Shown here piece by piece: positions 1-9,022 of a stretch of DNA of 64,000 nucleotides. Where the stretch lies: positions 1,837,501 to 1,901,500 of the forward strand of contig NZ_CP152017.1 in the NCBI RefSeq assembly GCF_038618305.1, written 5' to 3'. This DNA comes from Sporosarcina sp. FSL K6-2383. GTDB lineage: Bacteria > Bacillota > Bacilli > Bacillales_A > Planococcaceae. The notes beneath the pieces were generated by a model, which worked only from the letters and a program-made list of their open reading frames with translations, was not told where the DNA came from and searched no databases. How positions within the stretch are numbered: position 1 is the first letter of the stretch; every line of letters starts with the position of its first letter. Position numbers and translations under genes: made by a program.

Positions 1-132
1 CATGCCAGTGATCTCAGATTTGATACCATTGATATCGGCTTTCATGTCAGTGATCTCAGATTTGATACCATTTACATCCGTTCTTAAATCCTTTACTTCT
101 GCAAGAATTTGGAGTAAAAGTTTTTCACTCAT
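1..132 (-). CDS. Coiled-coil hypothetical protein, truncated by window edge
   Basis: The first 44 residues are visible and the gene runs off the left edge of the window. The start codon is preceded by a strong GAAAGGAGACC site about 6 bases upstream. The peptide begins MSEKLLLQILAEVKDL and then repeats a heptad-like unit of the type NGIKSEITDMKAD, so it is a parallel coiled-coil candidate built by internal duplication. The DNA repeats nearly exactly (about 30 bases at 1-45 and 46-90). No enzymatic motif is visible. Similar short repeat-rich coiled-coil proteins are common in Bacillales and of unknown function. The coding call is firm; the function is unknown. Confidence 0.75.
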   Translation of the reverse strand, partial: MSEKLLLQILAEVKDLRTDVNGIKSEITDMKADINGIKSEITGM

Positions 133-274
133 AAAAAGGTCTCCTTTCATCAATATTTTGTGAACTTTATATTGTGTTGATACATAAGAAGTATTTTTAT
201 TTATAGAATAACAATAACATACGTTCGTATATTTTGTAAAGCGAAAAAAGGATTTTACATTAGAATAAATTTAA

Positions 275-306
275 CAACAGCCGTATTTTATGTATAGGGG
301 CTGTTG
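275..306 (-). terminator. Hairpin downstream of the DUF2500 gene
   Basis: Inverted arms CAACAGCC (275-282) and GGCTGTTG (299-306) lie just past the stop of the leftward gene. On the minus strand the hairpin is followed by a weak T-rich tail (TTAAATTT), so it is a plausible but not ideal intrinsic terminator. Confidence 0.45.
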
Positions 307-324
307 GTACTATGGTAGTTTAGT

Positions 325-702
325 TTAGTCCTTCACAACGCGTTTAAACTCCAAATAACGCGTCCCCTGAAATGTCAGCATTCCAATATCATCCTCGGCT
401 AGCATACCATATTCAGAGCCCTTCATGCCTAACTCCATGCGGTCACCACTTTCAACTTGAAAAGTGACATAATACCATGTGCTAGCAGAAGAATCACCTG
501 ATCCGCCGGATGTCTTGGTGCGCTTTGTCACGACTTCAGCGGGTACAGTTAGTTTTGGTGAGTTGTTGTTTTTATTCCACTTATTAATACCGCCTATGAT
601 TGCTACCAAAATAAAACCAAATACAATAAAAAATATGATGCCGATAAAGACCGGAATAGCGGAAAACATAAAGTTATCAAATGGACTAAATCCCATTAAC
701 AA
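325..702 (-). CDS. DUF2500 family membrane protein
   Basis: A 125-residue protein with one membrane segment at about residues 12-38, followed by a polar linker rich in Ser and Gly and a small soluble domain. The C-terminal half (VPAEVVTKRTKT, then a Tyr-Tyr-Val-Thr-Phe strand, GDRMEL and a GMLTFQGTRYLEF ending) is the pattern of DUF2500 proteins. These are small bacterial membrane-anchored beta proteins of unknown role. The start is supported by AGGAGGG about 6 bases upstream. It appears to be a single-gene transcript with a hairpin downstream. The family assignment comes from remembered sequence pattern. Confidence 0.75.
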   Translation of the reverse strand: MLMGFSPFDNFMFSAIPVFIGIIFFIVFGFILVAIIGGINKWNKNNNSPKLTVPAEVVTKRTKTSGGSGDSSASTWYYVTFQVESGDRMELGMKGSEYGMLAEDDIGMLTFQGTRYLEFKRVVKD

Positions 703-852
703 TCCCTCCTTTGAATAAATTTAGCATACCATTTATACGTTTCATTTCTAGAAAAAGATTCATAGATGCCTTTGATATTTTTAATATATGACTCTATAAT
801 CATACCAATAGTCTTATCATTCGATTTTATACAAAGAGGAAGGGGAATTGTA

Positions 853-1236
853 ATGAAATACATAAAAATCATTGTACAAGTCTTCTTATTGTATGGCTTT
901 GTACTTATAGGGAACTGGTTGCAAAGTATATTTCATATACCCCTTCCAGGCAGTATCATTGGGCTGTTATTGCTGTGGCTGGCTCTGTCGTTGAAAATTG
1001 TTCGACTGCAATGGATTGAAACAGGCTCTTATTTTCTTTTATCCTTTATCCCACTTTTTCTTTTACCCGCGACAATTGGTGCAATGGATTATGGTCATAT
1101 ATTCGTAGGAAAGGGCTTTCTATTAATCCCAATTACGATGATCAGTACATTTTTAACGATGTGGATTTCGGGCTATACAAGTCAACTTATTGCTCGGAAA
1201 TCGGCTAAAAGGAAGGGGGAAGTACCGTGCGAATAA
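853..1236 (+). CDS. CidA/LrgA family holin-like protein
   Basis: A 127-residue, four-helix membrane protein starting MKYIKIIVQVFLLYGF. The segment around residues 27-36 (PLPGSIIGLLLLW) is the conserved CidA/LrgA signature. The family is thought to form holin-like oligomers in the membrane that, with a CidB/LrgB partner, influence murein hydrolase activity, cell death or pyruvate/by-product transport. I chose the ATG at 853 because GAGGAAGGGG lies 8-10 bases upstream; longer in-frame extensions lack a ribosome site and would add non-family sequence. The 3' end overlaps the next gene by 10 bases, indicating translational coupling. CidA and LrgA cannot be separated from this sequence alone. Confidence 0.88.
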   Translation: MKYIKIIVQVFLLYGFVLIGNWLQSIFHIPLPGSIIGLLLLWLALSLKIVRLQWIETGSYFLLSFIPLFLLPATIGAMDYGHIFVGKGFLLIPITMISTFLTMWISGYTSQLIARKSAKRKGEVPCE

Positions 1237-1916
1237 TGCTGCTTACCGTCCTTTTTTTCATCATGACAATTACTACGTATATGGTGATGAATTTTTTCTA
1301 TGTAAAATATCGCCGATCTTTTTTAATTCCCATTTTGACATCGACAGTTGTTATGATTGTAATCCTTCTGTTGTTCAAAGTCCCTTATACAACATATATG
1401 ATTGGGGGCAAATGGCTGGATGTATTGCTAGGTCCGGCAATTGTTGCATTGGCAATTCCACTATTTAAACAACAGGATTTATTAAAAAAGAATGTGTTAC
1501 CGATTATTGGTGGGGTGTTGATGGGGGTACTTGCGGGAATGGGAAGTGGCATGTTTTTTGCCGAGTTATTCGGTTTCTCGCAAGCTATTCTTTTATCATT
1601 ATTACCGAAATCTATTACAACACCTATCGCGATTCAAATTACAGCGGCAGTGGGAGGGATTTCTTCATTGGCGACTGTGTTTGTCATGATTGCGGGCTTT
1701 ACGGGTGTCATTTTCGGCCCGCTGTTGTTTAAGTGGACTCGGATGGATATGGCAATGGGGCGTGGTATCGGGCTAGGTGCTGCGGCGCATGCGCTTGGTA
1801 CATCGAAAGCCATTGAACTTGGAGAGCAGGAAGCGTCGATGAGCTCGGTTTCTATGACGCTATGTGCGATCATCGGCTCCATTGTAGGTCCAGTGATGGT
1901 GTGGATATTTTATTGA
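1227..1916 (+). CDS. CidB/LrgB family membrane protein
   Basis: A 229-residue polytopic membrane protein with about seven hydrophobic segments. The LrgB family motifs are clear: the SITTPIAIQI stretch near residues 130-140, the FGPLLFKW segment and the GLGAAAHALGTSKAIELGE motif near 190-208. It is the partner of the CidA-like protein just upstream. It starts at a GTG at 1227 behind GGAAGGGGG, inside the end of that gene. In this family the pair modulates autolysis and exports overflow metabolites. A stem-loop shared with the converging niaR gene closes the operon. No LytR-type regulator is adjacent, so the regulation is not evident. Confidence 0.9.
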   Translation: MRIMLLTVLFFIMTITTYMVMNFFYVKYRRSFLIPILTSTVVMIVILLLFKVPYTTYMIGGKWLDVLLGPAIVALAIPLFKQQDLLKKNVLPIIGGVLMGVLAGMGSGMFFAELFGFSQAILLSLLPKSITTPIAIQITAAVGGISSLATVFVMIAGFTGVIFGPLLFKWTRMDMAMGRGIGLGAAAHALGTSKAIELGEQEASMSSVSMTLCAIIGSIVGPVMVWIFY

Positions 1917-1934
1917 AATTAATCCCCCAAATAC

Positions 1935-1976
1935 AAAAAGCGGGTATCTGTCATTCGACGAGGATACCCGCTTTTA
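1935..1976. terminator. Bidirectional terminator between cidB-like gene and niaR
   Basis: A 13-bp stem (AAAAGCGGGTATC at 1936-1948 with its complement at 1963-1975) is flanked by A-rich and T-rich runs, so it can end transcription from both sides. It overlaps the last codons of niaR. Confidence 0.8.
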
Positions 1977-2490
1977 GTAATGCTTTTTCCGCATTTTTTA
2001 GTTGTCCTTCATTATCAGCTAGCAAGGTGTGAAGATGGATGCCTTCCTCCGCTAACTTCGATAAGTAAATGGCATTTGCTTCTTGAATTCTTTTGAGAAA
2101 TTCTTGTACTTCATTTCGATTAGAGACCATGATGGATGCGCTCAAATCACCATAAACAGGATGTTCGATTTTGACGTCTTTGACGGTTACACCGTTATCG
2201 ACAAGAATATTTAGTTCTTCTTCCGTTTGCTCAGGTCGGTGTTTGCAGACGATAACTTTCTCGATTTTTCCAGGTGTTGTTGATGTATGCATATAAATAT
2301 AGCCTTGACTTGTTGCGATAATTGGTTCGTTTTTTGCTTTAAGCAATGTAATATCACCGACAATCACTTGGCGACTGACATTGGTCATGTCTCCTAGTTC
2401 TTTCCCAGTCATTGGTTTGGTAGCCGCCTGTAATGTACTCACAAGGAGTTGCCGGCGTTCGCTTCCAGGCATTTTTTCATTTTCGCTCAT
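1951..2490 (-). CDS. niaR: NiaR-type NAD biosynthesis repressor
   Basis: A 179-residue regulator. Residues about 12-65 form an HTH_11 winged helix (GKELGDMTNVSRQVIVGDITLLKAK). Residues about 80-175 form the 3H domain, named for its conserved histidines, visible here as CKHRPEQ, IEHPVYGDL and LHTLLADNE. In Bacillales this architecture (B. subtilis YrxA/NiaR) represses nicotinate salvage and de novo NAD genes when nicotinate is present. The neighbours here are not NAD genes, so it probably acts in trans. It is divergent from the menC-like gene with a 96-base gap. Length and domain order match the family fully. Confidence 0.88.
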   Translation of the reverse strand: MSENEKMPGSERRQLLVSTLQAATKPMTGKELGDMTNVSRQVIVGDITLLKAKNEPIIATSQGYIYMHTSTTPGKIEKVIVCKHRPEQTEEELNILVDNGVTVKDVKIEHPVYGDLSASIMVSNRNEVQEFLKRIQEANAIYLSKLAEEGIHLHTLLADNEGQLKNAEKALLKAGILVE

Positions 2491-2586
2491 CTATATCCCT
2501 CCAGCATTATTAGTTTATCATAATTGGTGAAAAGATAGGGAAGTGGCGTACAATAGATTTAAATTGATCTTGTGAGGAGATTTTTT

Positions 2587-3699
2587 ATGATTATTAAAAA
2601 AATAACAATCCGTAAAATGCAAATGATGATGAAAACACCATTCTCTACTAGCTTTGGGACATTGCAAGAGAAGGACTTTCTTGTGCTCGAAGTACAAGAT
2701 GAGTTAGGGAACACTGGTTGGGGAGAGTCTGTTGCATTTCGTGCGCCTTGGTACACTGAAGAAACGCTTGAAACTAATTTACATATCATTAAGGATTTTT
2801 TAATCCCCCTCGTTTTAGGAAAAGAAATTGGGCATCCTGATGATGTTAGTTCATTGTTTGCCACGATTCGTAAAAATAATATGGCGAAGGCTGCTGTTGA
2901 AGGTGCAATTTGGGATCTTTACGCCAAGCGTAACAAGTTAACACTGTCGCAGGCGTTAGGTGGCGAACGCGATAAAATCGAAGTCGGGATCAGCATAGGT
3001 ATCCATGATGATCATGCAGATTTAGTTGCGGCTGTCCAGGAGTTTATCAACATAGGCTATAAACGTATTAAAGTAAAAATTAAACCCAATCATGACATCG
3101 CAGTCATTCGTGAACTGCGCAAACACTTTCCGGACGTACTACTAATGGCAGATGCTAACTCGGCGTATACGCTACAGAATGCAGAGCTGTTGAAACAGCT
3201 AGATGCATTCAATTTAATGATGATTGAACAGCCGCTTGCGCATGACGATATTATCGACCATGCTGTATTGCAAAAACAACTGACAACGCCTATATGTTTA
3301 GATGAAAGTATTTTGTCCTTGGAAGATGCTCGAAAGGCAGTTGAACTCGGGAGTACAAAAATTATTAATGTGAAAATTGGACGCGTAGGCGGTTTAACAG
3401 AAGCGAAGAAAATTCATGATTACTGCATGGAACAAGGCATTCCCGTTTGGTGTGGCGGTATGCTGGAGGCTGGAATTGGACGTGCACATAATATTGCGCT
3501 GACAACATTGCCGAACTTTATTTTACCAGGCGATACTGCAGGATCATCGCATTATTGGGAGCAAGATATTATTTCACCAGAGGTGGTTGTCGAGGATGGT
3601 TATATACGAGTGCCGACTGGCTATGGCATTGGTTATGAGCCGAATTTGACCGTGATGGAGCAGTTTATGGTCGATGAAATGCAGTTTGACAGTAAATAA
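2587..3699 (+). CDS. menC: MenC-type o-succinylbenzoate synthase / N-acylamino acid racemase
   Basis: A 370-residue enolase-superfamily enzyme. The start at 2587 is chosen because TTGTGAGGAGA lies 6 bases upstream. The N-terminal capping domain ([27 protein letters not shown]) matches the Bacillales MenC/NSAR group. Catalytic residues are present in the barrel: the KIK motif with K164 and K166, metal ligands D189, E214 and D239, and the acid/base lysine K263 in VKIGRVGG. Proteins of this type dehydrate SHCHC to o-succinylbenzoate for menaquinone and often also racemise N-succinylamino acids. No other men gene is adjacent, and a peptide/amino-acid setting is equally possible, so the physiological reaction is uncertain although the family is secure. 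Confidence 0.85.
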   Translation: MIIKKITIRKMQMMMKTPFSTSFGTLQEKDFLVLEVQDELGNTGWGESVAFRAPWYTEETLETNLHIIKDFLIPLVLGKEIGHPDDVSSLFATIRKNNMAKAAVEGAIWDLYAKRNKLTLSQALGGERDKIEVGISIGIHDDHADLVAAVQEFINIGYKRIKVKIKPNHDIAVIRELRKHFPDVLLMADANSAYTLQNAELLKQLDAFNLMMIEQPLAHDDIIDHAVLQKQLTTPICLDESILSLEDARKAVELGSTKIINVKIGRVGGLTEAKKIHDYCMEQGIPVWCGGMLEAGIGRAHNIALTTLPNFILPGDTAGSSHYWEQDIISPEVVVEDGYIRVPTGYGIGYEPNLTVMEQFMVDEMQFDSK

Positions 3700-3713
3700 G
3701 GTGTTTTTCCTAC

Positions 3714-3741
3714 TTGACAAAACTTTTTCTTATTGTATGAT
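3714..3741 (+). promoter_or_regulatory. SigA-type promoter of the proBA T-box transcript
   Basis: TTGACA (3714-3719) and TATGAT (3736-3741) are separated by 16 bases and lie just ahead of the T-box leader, so this is the likely housekeeping promoter for proBA. Confidence 0.7.
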
Positions 3742-3762
3742 TATTTACAATCTTAGAAAATT

Positions 3763-4001
3763 GAACGGTGATGAAGGAATAGTATGTGGGCCCTTGTTGT
3801 GCCAGAGAGCGAAATTTATAAGCTGGAAAATTTCGCCATAAACGAGCCGCGGAACCTGCCTTTGGAGTCCTATGTGAAAATAGGCGCGAACCTCAGCGTT
3901 ATGAGGAAAGCGGGGTGCGTCTAAACGCATCCAATTTTGGTGGTACCGCGGAAGTAAAGCTCTTTCGTCCTTAATATTAAGGATGACTGGGCTTTTTTGT
4001 T
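3763..4001 (+). ncRNA. T-box riboswitch leader of proBA
   Basis: The leader contains the canonical T-box sequence GGTGGTACCGCGG (about 3939-3951). It is followed by a terminator hairpin (arms around GTCCTTAAT/ATTAAGGAT, run of six T at about 3995-4000). Upstream is a long stem I with the AGAGAG element near 3813. The acceptor-pairing bases TGGT suit a tRNA with discriminator A. A CCT triplet at 3855-3857 is the most likely specifier, which would read tRNA-Pro. Together with the downstream genes this indicates that uncharged tRNA-Pro switches on proline synthesis. The element class is certain; the exact specifier triplet is inference from position and context. Confidence 0.88.
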
Positions 4002-4032
4002 TAATCATATGTGAAATGGTGGCGATATTGAC

Positions 4033-5121
4033 ATGAAAAAACAACGAATTGTTGTCAAAATAGGTAGCAGTTCCTTAACGAATGATAAAGGAGAAATCGA
4101 TCAGGAGAAGTTCGATGATCATATTGAGGCTCTTTCAGCACTACGAAAAGCAGGGCATGAGGTTATTGTTGTCTCCTCAGGCGCGGTGGCGGCGGGATTT
4201 GCGGGTTTAGGCTACCCGTCAAGACCGCTTACCATTAAAGGCAAACAAGCGGCAGCCGCGGTGGGGCAAGGTTTATTAATGCAATCTTATATTGAAAAAT
4301 TGAGTAAGCATCATCTTGTGCCTGCACAAATTTTATTGACACGCAGTGATTTTTCCAACCGTGGGCGCTATAGAAATGCCTTTGCAACATTGACAGAACT
4401 ACTGGAACGGGGTGTTTTACCAATTATCAATGAAAATGATACCGTCTCCGTCGATGAATTGACTTTTGGTGATAATGATATGCTATCCGCACTTGTAAGT
4501 GGCTTGCTTCATGCGGATCGGCTTATTATTTTGACAGATATTAATGGACTGTATGACGCTAATCCACATAGTAATCCAACGGCTCATCGCTTTGATTATT
4601 TGGAGGAAATCACGGATACTCTTTTGGCGGGTGCCGATGATACTGGTTCGAAAGTTGGGACGGGGGGGATGAAATCCAAGTTATTAGCAGCTAAAACAGC
4701 CTATTCTCTCGGAGTATCTATTTTTATTGGGACTGGAAAAGGATCGCAGAAGTTACTTGATATTTTAGCAGGTGCAGGGGATGGGACATATATTGCGAAT
4801 CCAGATTATACAAAAGTCAATACAAGTCGACAATGGATTGTCTTGCATTCGGAAGCGACAGGCAAACTATATGTCGATCAAGGGGCGGAGGAAGCGATTT
4901 TATATAAAGGGAAAAGCCTATTGCCAGCGGGCGTGTTCAAAGTAACTGGAGCTTTTGATAAGGGAGATGTCGTGGAAGTGTTTGGCATGAATGGTTTGTT
5001 AGGTAGAGGGGAAGTCAGTTATTCATCAGATGAACTGGACGGTGCGATTGAAAAACGCCAACAGGAAAAGCTGTCACCGACAACTGAAGTGATTCACCGA
5101 AATCGCTGGGTACAACTATAA
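4033..5121 (+). CDS. proB: Glutamate 5-kinase
   Basis: A 362-residue enzyme for the first step of proline synthesis, phosphorylating glutamate to gamma-glutamyl phosphate. The amino-acid-kinase domain (residues 1 to about 255) starts with VVKIGSSSLTN and carries VSSGAVAAGF, the NENDTVS substrate loop, GDNDMLSALV and the GTGGMKSKLLAAK ATP-site motif. The last 95 residues form a PUA domain, as in the long form of ProB. The start ATG lies 30 bases after the T-box terminator. It is followed 40 bases later by proA in the same operon, so expression should answer to tRNA-Pro charging through the leader. Nothing is missing. Confidence 0.96.
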   Translation: MKKQRIVVKIGSSSLTNDKGEIDQEKFDDHIEALSALRKAGHEVIVVSSGAVAAGFAGLGYPSRPLTIKGKQAAAAVGQGLLMQSYIEKLSKHHLVPAQILLTRSDFSNRGRYRNAFATLTELLERGVLPIINENDTVSVDELTFGDNDMLSALVSGLLHADRLIILTDINGLYDANPHSNPTAHRFDYLEEITDTLLAGADDTGSKVGTGGMKSKLLAAKTAYSLGVSIFIGTGKGSQKLLDILAGAGDGTYIANPDYTKVNTSRQWIVLHSEATGKLYVDQGAEEAILYKGKSLLPAGVFKVTGAFDKGDVVEVFGMNGLLGRGEVSYSSDELDGAIEKRQQEKLSPTTEVIHRNRWVQL

Positions 5122-5161
5122 CTTGAACCAGCAGAAGCCTAATTGATTAGGGGGGATTATT

Positions 5162-6409
5162 ATGAGCGAAGTAGTAAAAAAAGGACAATTGGCAAAGGAA
5201 GCAAGTTATTCACTGGTCAATGTTACAACGGAGCAAAAAAATGAGGCATTGGCATTGATTGCTGAACAATTATTGAATGACCAAGTTGCAATTCTCGCCG
5301 AAAATCGAAAAGATTTGGAGGAAGGGCGAGCAAACGGACTGACGGACGCTATTTTGGACCGAATACTGTTATCGGAGAAACGCATTCAAGACATGGCTGA
5401 AGCTGTGAAGCTGTTAATGGCATTGACAGATCCAATTGGTGAGACGTTGGAGACGATTGAAAAAGAAAATGGCTTGCGTATTGAAGTGAAACGCGTGTCA
5501 CTCGGTGTAATTGGGATGATTTATGAGGCGAGACCGAATGTAACGGTAGATGCTGCGACGTTAGCTATTAAAACGGGTAATGCCGTGATTTTACGGGGCA
5601 GTTCTTCCGCAAAATATTCAAATAGCGTACTCGTCAAATCCATTCATACAGCACTTGTTAAAAGTGCTATTCCGCAGGATTCTATTCAATTCATCGAAGA
5701 TACGAGTCGAGAAACAGCGAAGGAACTTTTCCGATTAAACGATTATTTGGATGTTCTCATCCCTCGTGGTGGAAAAACACTAATTGATACGGTCATCCGT
5801 GAAGCAACGGTTCCAGTCATTCAAACGGGCGCCGGTAATTGTCATATTTATATTGATGAAACGGCAGATTCAAACATGGCTGAAGAAATTACTTTAAATG
5901 CAAAAATTCAGCGCCCATCTGTTTGCAATGCTATCGAAACGATTTTAATTCACGATAAGTGGTTTGCACAATATGGCAAGAAGCTAGTTGAAAGGCTTTT
6001 ACAAGAGGGTGTGGAGATTTACGGTGATGAAACCGTCGTCCGCGAATGTCATGGTGTTCAAGCCGCATCTGAATCGGACTGGTCCACGGAATATCTTGGC
6101 TTAACCGTCAGTATTAAGCTTGTCACGGGACTCGATGAAGCCATTTCTCATATCAATCAATACGGTACACAACATTCGGAAGCGATTATTACAAATGATG
6201 AGCAGCACGCGGCAATGTTTTTAACTCGCGTCGATGCAGCCGCTGTTTATCATAATGCATCCACTCGATTTACTGATGGCTTTGAATTTGGATATGGGGC
6301 AGAAATCGGCATTAGTACACAGAAGTTACATGCTAGGGGACCAATGGGATTGAAAGCATTGACGACAAGTAAATATATGATTCGTGGGAATGGACAGGTG
6401 CGGGTATAA
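5162..6409 (+). CDS. proA: Glutamate-5-semialdehyde dehydrogenase (gamma-glutamyl phosphate reductase)
   Basis: A 415-residue NADPH-dependent enzyme that reduces the product of ProB to glutamate 5-semialdehyde, which cyclises to pyrroline-5-carboxylate. The family signatures are in place: [39 protein letters not shown], and the catalytic cysteine region [13 protein letters not shown]. The C-terminal block ends [20 protein letters not shown]. The start has an AGGGGGG site about 7 bases upstream. It is the second gene of the T-box-controlled proBA operon. A strong stem-loop follows. No proC is adjacent, so the last pathway step is encoded elsewhere. Confidence 0.96.
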   Translation: MSEVVKKGQLAKEASYSLVNVTTEQKNEALALIAEQLLNDQVAILAENRKDLEEGRANGLTDAILDRILLSEKRIQDMAEAVKLLMALTDPIGETLETIEKENGLRIEVKRVSLGVIGMIYEARPNVTVDAATLAIKTGNAVILRGSSSAKYSNSVLVKSIHTALVKSAIPQDSIQFIEDTSRETAKELFRLNDYLDVLIPRGGKTLIDTVIREATVPVIQTGAGNCHIYIDETADSNMAEEITLNAKIQRPSVCNAIETILIHDKWFAQYGKKLVERLLQEGVEIYGDETVVRECHGVQAASESDWSTEYLGLTVSIKLVTGLDEAISHINQYGTQHSEAIITNDEQHAAMFLTRVDAAAVYHNASTRFTDGFEFGYGAEIGISTQKLHARGPMGLKALTTSKYMIRGNGQVRV

Positions 6410-6432
6410 ATTTGAAATTCCTTTATCATTGA

Positions 6433-6466
6433 AAAACCGCGGGAAATTTAATCCCGCGGTTTGCTT
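6433..6466. terminator. Bidirectional terminator between proA and the LCP gene
   Basis: An 11-bp stem (AAACCGCGGGA with TCCCGCGGTTT) with a 7-base loop lies between converging genes. It has an A-run on the left and a T-containing tail on the right. Confidence 0.8.
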
Positions 6467-6468
6467 TA

Positions 6469-7389
6469 TTACAACTCTAAATGCTGTTTTAATGTATCTA
6501 CCACTTCTTGTAGTTCCTCTTCATCCATCATGTAATACCAAATCCCGCCGTTCATGCGCTGACCTGTCCCTTTTTCAAAATGTAATTGTTCAATTTTATC
6601 AGCCGCATCTCGATAGTTCTTTTGCACATCGACCATTTCATCGAATGACATATTGGTTTTTACATTATCGCCCAATGCACTAAAGACACTGCGGTAATTA
6701 AGGAGGCTATTAAACGATTTTCCTTGTGACAGGACACCTTGAATGACTTGTCTTTGGCGATCCTGTCTTCCCCAATCTCCGTTTGGATCTTCTTTGCGCA
6801 TCCGTACATAAGATAATGCCTCTTCGCCAGACAATGTTAATTGACCAGCTTGAAAATCAAAAGAGTCTTGTGTGAAATCCATTGTATTTGTCACGGTTAT
6901 TCCGCCAACCGCATTTACTACATCTTGAAAACCTTCCATATTTACCTCTGCCACATAATCAATCGGCATATCTAATAAATTCTCGACAGAATCTAGTGAC
7001 ATCTGGATACCACCAAACGCGAATGCGTGGTTCAACTTATCCTGTGTACCATGCCCGACAATTTCGGTGTACGTATCACGTGGAATACTGACCATTTTTG
7101 TCGATTTCAAAGTGGGATTGACCGTCATGACAATCATTGTATCTGAGCGTCCTTTATCTCCTTCCCGTTCATCAACACCTAAAATAAGGACGGAGAACGG
7201 TTCTTTTTTATCAAAAATAACCGTATTTTCACGCTTAGTCGACTGCTCCCGATCGATGGGCTCGTACATATCTTTTAATGTCGATGTCAAATCTATATAG
7301 ATAGTCAAAGCTAACCCTCCGACTACAAGACCAATTATCGCAATGATCCAGGGCCACTTTTTCCGTTTCTTGTTTTCTGCTCGTTTCAT
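6469..7389 (-). CDS. LytR-CpsA-Psr (LCP) family wall polymer ligase
   Basis: A 306-residue protein with a basic N-terminus (KRAENKKRKKW) and one membrane segment at about 13-33, which places the catalytic domain outside the cell. The LCP domain begins at about residue 64 with VLILGVDEREGDKGRSDTM. It continues with the arginine-rich SIPRDTYTEI motif and KLNHAFAFGG, all typical of enzymes that attach teichoic acids or other anionic polymers to peptidoglycan. The start is set by GGAGG six bases upstream. It is slightly shorter than TagU-type homologues. It seems monocistronic, and the polymer substrate cannot be inferred. Confidence 0.9.
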   Translation of the reverse strand: MKRAENKKRKKWPWIIAIIGLVVGGLALTIYIDLTSTLKDMYEPIDREQSTKRENTVIFDKKEPFSVLILGVDEREGDKGRSDTMIVMTVNPTLKSTKMVSIPRDTYTEIVGHGTQDKLNHAFAFGGIQMSLDSVENLLDMPIDYVAEVNMEGFQDVVNAVGGITVTNTMDFTQDSFDFQAGQLTLSGEEALSYVRMRKEDPNGDWGRQDRQRQVIQGVLSQGKSFNSLLNYRSVFSALGDNVKTNMSFDEMVDVQKNYRDAADKIEQLHFEKGTGQRMNGGIWYYMMDEEELQEVVDTLKQHLEL

Positions 7390-7854
7390 TATATTCCTCC
7401 GTTACACGTAATCTTGAAAATTATACACTAGTATAGACGTAGACTCGCCCCTAAAGTTTCAGGTGAGATACATAGAGGTAATTTTGGAATTGAATGAATA
7501 TAAGTAGATGAGATTTGACATATGGTCTATGCGTTTTGTTGGCATGGAGGCGCTGCATGTTTATAGCGCTTGGCTATTTACAGCATCCAGAATGATTGCT
7601 ATTTCATTCTATGCTACTTCAGACTATTCTTATACATCTACATGTGAACAGCCAATTATTCAAGGCTATACCTTTGCAAAAACGATGATTGCATCAAAGC
7701 TAATTACGTAGACTCGAACGTTTCAATGGTCTTAATGATTCATTGAATTAGTCTCTCAACAGCTCAAAATTGTTGGGGGCTTATTTTTTTAGTTCTACAA
7801 TACGCCCGTAGTTCTTACAGTGTAACAACACCGAGAAAAGGGAGAGATTCAAAG
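7390..7854. other. Non-coding gap with one terminator-like hairpin
   Basis: About 465 bases separate the divergent LCP and patatin genes. A 67-codon open frame at 7508-7711 lacks a ribosome site and looks non-coding. A GU-rich hairpin (CTCTCAACA at 7753-7761 with TGTTGGGGG at 7771-7779) followed by seven T could end an unseen rightward transcript. The patatin gene has its own site (GGGAGAG) just before 7855. Confidence 0.5.
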
Positions 7855-8736
7855 ATGTTAATAGATGGAGTGTTTTCAGGGGGAGGTTTGAAGGGATTTG
7901 CATTAGTTGGGGCGTATCAGGTATTGGAGGAGAAAGGGTATCGTTTTCAACGTGTTGCCGGAACGAGTGCAGGTGCGATTATCGCTTGTTTTATCGCAGC
8001 GGGCTATTCCGCGAATGAAATGGAAGAACTGTTAGATGAATTGGATATGATGTCCTTATTAGATCCACGTAGAACTTTGTTGCCATTGCCGCTTATGAAA
8101 TGGATTGGTTTGTATTGGCGACTCGGTTTATATCAAGGAAAGGCATTAGAGAACTGGTTTTTAGAAAAATTAGCAGCAAAAAACGTCTATACTTTTGCTG
8201 ATGTGAAGCCTGGCTCATTGAAGCTCGTTGCGTCCGATTTGACGAATGGTAAGATGCTTGTTTTACCAGATGATCTAGAACGATACGGTATCGTAGCAGA
8301 TAGCTTTCCTATTGCACGCGCATTACGTATGAGTTGTGGTATTCCTTTTTTCTTTGAACCGGTTAAATTGAAAGTCGGTTCTGGCGATACAATCGTTGTC
8401 GATGGTGGTGTGTTAAGTAATTTTCCAATGTGGATTTTTGACGATGACAAAGGTAAAAAGCGGCGCCCCGTTCTGGGACTGAAGCTTAGCCGCGGCCAGG
8501 AAGAACAACAGCAGGGATATCCGATTCATAACGCCTTGCAGTTATTTGAAGCTTTATTTACCACCATGAAAAATGCCCATGATGAACGTTATATTTCTCG
8601 TAAGCATGAAAAGGATATTATTTTCATCCCAGTAGATGGTTTTAGTGCGACGCAGTTTGATTTGAGTGACGGTGAGAAAGAGGAGCTTATGGAAATTGGA
8701 AGAAGTCGTACTACCCAGTTTTTGAAAATATGGTAA
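7855..8736 (+). CDS. Patatin-like phospholipase
   Basis: A 293-residue cytoplasmic lipid acyl hydrolase. The oxyanion loop GGGLKG spans residues 9-14, the nucleophile elbow GTSAG puts the catalytic serine at 38, and the DGG motif gives the partner aspartate at 183, completing the Ser-Asp dyad. The family hydrolyses phospholipids or other acyl esters; bacterial members of this short single-domain type are mostly uncharacterised. No signal peptide or membrane segment is visible. It stands alone, with its own terminator downstream and a 21-base repeat cluster beyond. All active-site motifs are intact. Confidence 0.9.
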   Translation: MLIDGVFSGGGLKGFALVGAYQVLEEKGYRFQRVAGTSAGAIIACFIAAGYSANEMEELLDELDMMSLLDPRRTLLPLPLMKWIGLYWRLGLYQGKALENWFLEKLAAKNVYTFADVKPGSLKLVASDLTNGKMLVLPDDLERYGIVADSFPIARALRMSCGIPFFFEPVKLKVGSGDTIVVDGGVLSNFPMWIFDDDKGKKRRPVLGLKLSRGQEEQQQGYPIHNALQLFEALFTTMKNAHDERYISRKHEKDIIFIPVDGFSATQFDLSDGEKEELMEIGRSRTTQFLKIW

Positions 8737-8741
8737 AGCGT

Positions 8742-8768
8742 AGCTCTGAATCTAATTCAGGGCTTTTT
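8742..8768 (+). terminator. Terminator of the patatin gene
   Basis: A 10-bp stem AGCTCTGAAT/ATTCAGGGCT with a 3-base loop is followed by five T, directly after the stop codon. Confidence 0.8.
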
Positions 8769-8790
8769 CTAATAGGGAGAAATCGAGCAG

Positions 8791-8909
8791 GGTATATGAG
8801 TTTAATGCCGAGTAGTAGAGTTTCTGGGAAAGGTAGTCGAGTTTGGTTCCAGGGTAGCCCAGTTTGCGAAATAGGTAGTCGAGTTTCAGCGGAGTAAACG
8901 AGTTTCTAT
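8791..8909. repeat. Degenerate 21-base tandem repeat, copy A
   Basis: Five to six units with period 20-21 bases, each containing a version of GGTAG-TCGAGTTT followed by about eight variable bases. The constant part recurs in phase while the spacer bases differ, so this is not simple slippage. A second cluster with the same period lies at 20586-20668. It is intergenic, between the patatin and FtsH-like genes. Confidence 0.7.
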
Positions 8910-9022
8910 ACAGGAATCATACATCACTGGGTTTTATTGGTGGAAAGACCTTATATTCGCCTACCAAAATACTGGATTTATCATTTATACTAAAGCTATC
9001 CCCTAGAAGGAGTTGAGTAGGC

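Noticed and set aside
7508..7711. 67-codon frame between the LCP and patatin genes
   Set aside because: No ribosome site, unusual composition and no recognisable pattern; a chance open frame.
8791..8909. The 21-base repeat cluster considered as a CRISPR array or coding repeat
   Set aside because: Units are too short and degenerate for CRISPR and no start or ribosome site opens a frame across it.
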